64,000 nucleotides of DNA from Pisolithus tinctorius (Eukaryota; Basidiomycota; Agaricomycetes; Boletales; Pisolithaceae), in the NCBI GenBank assembly GCA_024663395.1, contig JANFAH010000089.1, forward strand, positions 108,405 to 172,404, given 5' to 3'. Below, one piece after another: positions 60,661-64,000 of the stretch. A model generated the notes under the pieces. That model was not told where the DNA came from and searched no databases. It worked only from the letters and a program-made list of their open reading frames with translations. Position 1 is the first letter of the stretch. The number at the start of each line of letters is the position of its first letter. The position numbers and the translations under genes are program-made.

Positions 60661-62867
60661 ATGACAGACCAGCTGCACACAGTCGCTGTCTTGGGTGCAT
60701 CCTATGGCGGTCAGTCCACCGAATGCACTTTTGCTACAACGCCTCACTCTGGGTTAACAGGATTCAGGGCTGCACAGCTACTTGCAACCAATCTACCAAA
60801 GGGCTGGAGAGTCGTACTCGTAGAACGAAACTCGTGCGTCGTTTGCCCTTTCCCTGCCTTCCCGCTGATGCTGATCGATGAGACATACAGACACCTCAAC
60901 AGTGCGTCTTTAGATCGTGTATTTAGATGTCCGGAGCTAATAGTCGACTAGACGTATACAACTTTGCTCGATATGCTGTTCTACCCGGTCACGAACACAA
61001 AGCGTGTGCGTTCTCTCGGGCATCTTTTTTTGTCATTGTCGCACGACTGAATTCCCCGTGTCACACAGTCATACCATACGACTACGCATTCGGTACTTCG
61101 GATACCCCTGACACACCTCACATACGAATACACGGCACCGTTACATCTCTGCACCCTCATTATATCACATACATACCTCACCCGGTCACATCAAGCTCGT
61201 CTTCCGAGCCCACACCCAAACCACAGACGCTCCATTTCGACTACCTCATCTACGCTCTCGGATCTCACCTCCCCTCACCCATAGATCTCTGGGAGCACCA
61301 TCGAGGCCGGCACCTCGACAAAATTCGATGTCATGATGAGCCGACATACACTGGTACAAAAAGTCAAGGGATAGACCGGCTACGAGAACGCCAAGCACGT
61401 ATAGAAGCGGCACAGAGCGTGTTGATCGTTGGCGGGGGTGCGTTGGGCATACGTGAGTGTCTTAGCTCTTCGTCGTCTCGCATCTTCTCATTCGGCCTCC
61501 TATCCTGTCATCTTTACTTCCCACCTTCCTCTTTTCGTTCTTCCCCCTGCCCCTTCTTAAATCCGTCAATCACGCCACTGTCACTCATCGATGGCATCAC
61601 CCATCAGAATTTGCCTCGGACATCGCTGCCGTCTATCCGCTCAAGAAACGGGTGACTCTTCTGCACTCGAGAACACAGCTTCTCCCGCGCTTTGAGCCAG
61701 CGCTCGGAGATGAAGGTCCGTGATGCCTTTTATTAGCTGGGGACACGAATTCATCTCCATTTTGCATTCATCCAACTTTTGATGCATGTGCCCATATTGG
61801 ACTTGTCGTGCTGTGTCATGGCGATTCCCTCTCATATTCCAATCACACTCCGAAACAACGAATGAACAGTCTTAACCGCCTTACAAGATCTCGGTGTCCA
61901 AGTAATCCTCGGGGACCGCCTCGACATGGACTCCTTGCGTCACAACCAGCGCGGCGAACCCGATGAAAGCAAGACCGGAACGGTGTTCCATGTCCGAACA
62001 CTGTCAGGGCGAGAAATCGATGCGGAGGTTGTGGTGCGCACCCTTTCCCATTTCTCAAAACGAGTACTAACGTACGCGAACATCAAAAACACAGCTCTTG
62101 TGCACAGGCCAAACACCCAACACGGCGCTCATGCGGGACATGGATTCGCGCGCAGTTGGGAAAGGAGGGTTAGTGCACGTAACGAGGGGGATGCAAGTGT
62201 TGGTCGAGGACAAAGAGAGCGAGGCTGAGTTGAGGGCGGATGACGTACGGGTGACGAAGGAGATGGACAAAATGATCGAGAGCGAACCTGTCAGTCGAGT
62301 GTCTAGCCCTGCACCTTCCTCGCCCATTCCATCTTCCGCCATCCCGCAGAGGTTAACGATGACCCGATCGCAGACGGAACAGGCAGTTCCGAGGAAAGGC
62401 AAAGGGAGAACAACAAAAACGACAGAACAAACGACGATCTACCCACATATCTTCGCAGTGGGCGATGCTGCTGACGCGTTTGGAGCGTTGCAGGCAGGAA
62501 ATACAGCCTATCACCAGGCGGGGGTGGCGGCTAGGAACGTGGTGAGGCTCGTTAAGCGCGAGGCTCGTCGTCGTGGTTCTCTGCCTGGGAGTGAAGCAGA
62601 CGGTGAAGGGAACGAGGAGGAAGAGGAGCTGGAAGAGTATACTCCAGGATTACCAATGATTAAGGTATCCCTTGGATTGGTGCGTATCATTTTCATTCTC
62701 TTGGCTTTCCATACTTAAATATGCATATGCCCGAATAGACCCGGTCAGCTTATGAAATAGCAGGGGTAGTAGGTACGAAGGACGATGGCATGCCGGATTT
62801 GAATGCGGCTGCGATGTGGGGGGCTTGTGGGCTGAAAGGGATAGATGAAGAGGACATGTGGCGGTAA
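60661..62867 (+). CDS. AMID/FSP1-like FAD-dependent NAD(P)H oxidoreductase, 518 aa
   Basis: Nine exons join without a stop: 60661-60709, 60761-60833, 60891-60901 (11-nt microexon), 60952-61005, 61069-61452, 61608-61715, 61870-62033, 62095-62679 and 62739-62867. The protein has an N-terminal FAD dinucleotide fold (VAVLGASYGGFRAAQLL, residues 8-24), the family RNSHLN and YAVLPGHEHKAFIPYD segments (about 39-69), an NAD(P)H-binding VLIVGGGALGIQFASDIAA (about 180), LCTGQTPNT (about 283) and the C-terminal FAD motif HIFAVGDAADAFGALQAGN (about 398). Members of this class reduce quinones with NAD(P)H; in animals AIFM2/FSP1 acts at membranes. An 80-residue low-complexity insert (about 316-396, Glu/Ser/Thr/Lys-rich) lengthens it beyond the usual size of about 370-400. 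The start codon lies exactly at the duplication boundary. Its convergent neighbour is dim1. Confidence 0.93.
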
Positions 62868-63256
62868 AGTCGTTCGCTCACTCGTTACTTTTCAGTTTTC
62901 GACATTGGTATACTGTGGTTTTTATTTCGTGCCGTAGATTATTCTTAGAACACACATTTAGTGTGAATCTTAACTTAATGCCCTGTGCATATTATTTTCG
63001 AGCGGTGAATTGGTTGTTCTGGTCTTACGATCGGGTTGTGAGTCACCAGGCTCCAACCTCAGATTGTGCCAGGCGTCATATTCCCCACATTCATTAATGT
63101 AGGATCGAGACAAGTACTATACATACACCAACCACGACACTGCACGCCTCCGTGTCGTTGGTTTTATCTTGAGCTAATATGTTGTAGAGGACACCGAACC
63201 ATCTCAGTGATGCCACGCTTAACTCGAACACCTCCAAATACTTGTAGGCTGACCGT
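62868..63256. other. Convergent intergenic region
   Basis: This 389-bp gap separates the 3' ends of the oxidoreductase (+) and dim1 (-). It is AT-richer than its neighbours and should contain both polyadenylation sites. No clear AATAAA-type signal stands out. Confidence 0.6.
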
Positions 63257-64000
63257 CTAGTACCTGTACCTCGTCGAGTAATCTACGAAATCACACGTTT
63301 TTCAGCCAAAAACGAATGCATTAATCCCGAAGGAGGGCCGACGATTGCGCGAGACGAACGAAGAAGTGAGAAAGAACGTACCTTTGGGCGAAACGACAAG
63401 ACCCCTGCCTTTGGAGGCACCGCGGTAGACGGTTTCGATGATGTCGATCAACTGTGAAGAAAGTGTTGGTAAGGGGTTCATCGAGTTGGAGCGTACAAGA
63501 CAAACCTCTTGTTTGTTGTCCATGGCCCAGTTTCTGTTGCCGTACAGGGATGTGGGTGAGCATATACGATAACAGGAGAAAGAGAACGCACATCTTGTTA
63601 TTGTTACCCGTGCCCAGATCGATCATGATATGTTTGTTCCTGGCCCGTGTCGTTAGCGGACCCCAAGGGCAGATAGTGGATATTACCCACCGATAGAAAA
63701 ACATGACCGTGCACGGATCGTACAGTTCATACATCTAGACGCACACAGCAAACGAACAATACATCAGAATGAGAATACAGTACGCAGAATAAGGATACAC
63801 GGACCTTGTTGAAATCCGGAACAGCAGTGATATCCACCAGATAGATCACCGCAAAGTTCTGCACTTTTTCCGCGATGGCGTAGAGGGTCTCGTCCATCGT
63901 CATACATTGAGGATCCCAATCGTGACCGAAGCGGATGACGACGATGCGGTCTTCTTCGGATTTGATGGCTTCGTCGACGTGCCAGCCGGACGGGAGGTGT
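63257..64000 (-). CDS. dim1: U5 snRNP thioredoxin-like protein Dim1/TXNL4A (5' end outside the window)
   Basis: Six exons on the minus strand: 64000-63805 (continuing outside), 63734-63691, 63639-63592, 63533-63506, 63451-63382 and 63282-63257 (stop TAG). All join in frame. The sequence is highly conserved: HLPSGWHVDEAIKSEEDR, VIRFGHDWDP, FAVIYLVDITAVPDFNK, MYELYDPCTVMFFYR, NKHIMIDLGTGNNNK, WAMDNKQE, YRGASKGRGLVVSPK and a final DYSTRYRY. Dim1 (Dib1 in budding yeast) has a thioredoxin fold without the redox Cys pair, sits in the U4/U6.U5 tri-snRNP and is essential for pre-mRNA splicing. The family length is 142 residues; only about six N-terminal residues lie outside the window. Introns are about 50-100 nt. 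Confidence 0.96.

Larger units (their letters stand above)
32670..60666. repeat. Segmental duplication, unit B (right copy)
   Basis: Collinear with unit A, offset by about 32.66 kb at the left edge and 33.70 kb at the right edge; the difference comes from indels. Homology at the left is visible from about 32674 (ACATAAGC context, matching about 27 of unit A). It is then interrupted by a retroelement insertion and resumes at 33198. It ends inside the FAD oxidoreductase start (60661-60666 ATGACA). Compared with unit A it has an extra 102-bp repeat unit, a hairpin at 36659-36769 and a block at about 58830-59650. It lacks the inverted block of 2929-3302. Confidence 0.9.

Overview
The window looks like chromosomal DNA of a filamentous basidiomycete, probably an agaricomycete. 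The evidence is dense short spliceosomal introns (about 45-70 nt, GT...AG, CTNAY-like branch sites) and two recognisable conserved eukaryotic genes at the right end. These are an AMID/FSP1-like FAD oxidoreductase (60661-62867, +, nine exons, 518 aa) and the U5 snRNP protein Dim1/TXNL4A (63257 to the window end, -, cut off at its 5' end). I see no bacterial-type operons, no CRISPR array and no rRNA, and I recognised no tRNA.

Most of the window is a large segmental duplication. Unit A (1-26962) and unit B (about 32670-60666) are collinear and in the same orientation. A separate segment of about 5.7 kb lies between them (26963-32670) and is not duplicated here. Unit A enters from outside the window. 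Unit B ends six bases into the FAD oxidoreductase coding sequence, so that gene's upstream region exists twice. In unit A the same upstream region now precedes an unrelated gene (27048-28560). By eye, identity between units is lowest at the left and highest at the right. Differences include a LINE-type 3' end with a target-site duplication, a 110-bp hairpin, an inverted 375-bp block, an 820-bp block and a variable 102-bp repeat.

Within each unit there is older structure: three pairs of directly repeated modules (about 2.4-5.3/6.4-9.2 kb, 9.4-11.3/11.4-13.5 kb, 13.5-18.2/18.2-23.3 kb). Each module carries, on the minus strand, one small intron-containing gene of a family I do not recognise. 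The six predicted proteins in unit A have 126, 84, 118, 154, 66 and 238 residues. They share a phase-2 intron after a short first exon, near-identical 49-55-nt introns, a TTTAAAGGGG box about 41, 66 or 80 bp upstream, and an acidic, Asp/Pro/Asn-rich sequence ending in a H-x-N-G-x-N-like motif. The 238-residue member is built from four tandem, phase-symmetric 120-nt exons. A thirteenth, single-copy relative lies at 30699-31008. Most unit B orthologs keep the same exon lengths to the base, although a few copies have lost a start or gained a stop. This family is the best candidate for something undescribed. The proteins have no obvious signal peptide or catalytic motif, and I assign no function.

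The right part of each unit (about 23.4-26.9 and 56.3-60.6 kb) carries fragments of a plus-strand gene and a minus-strand gene of unknown family, with copy-specific frameshifts and C-to-T stop codons. The long stretches between the small genes are conserved between modules and units but do not resolve into readable genes. They are described as such.
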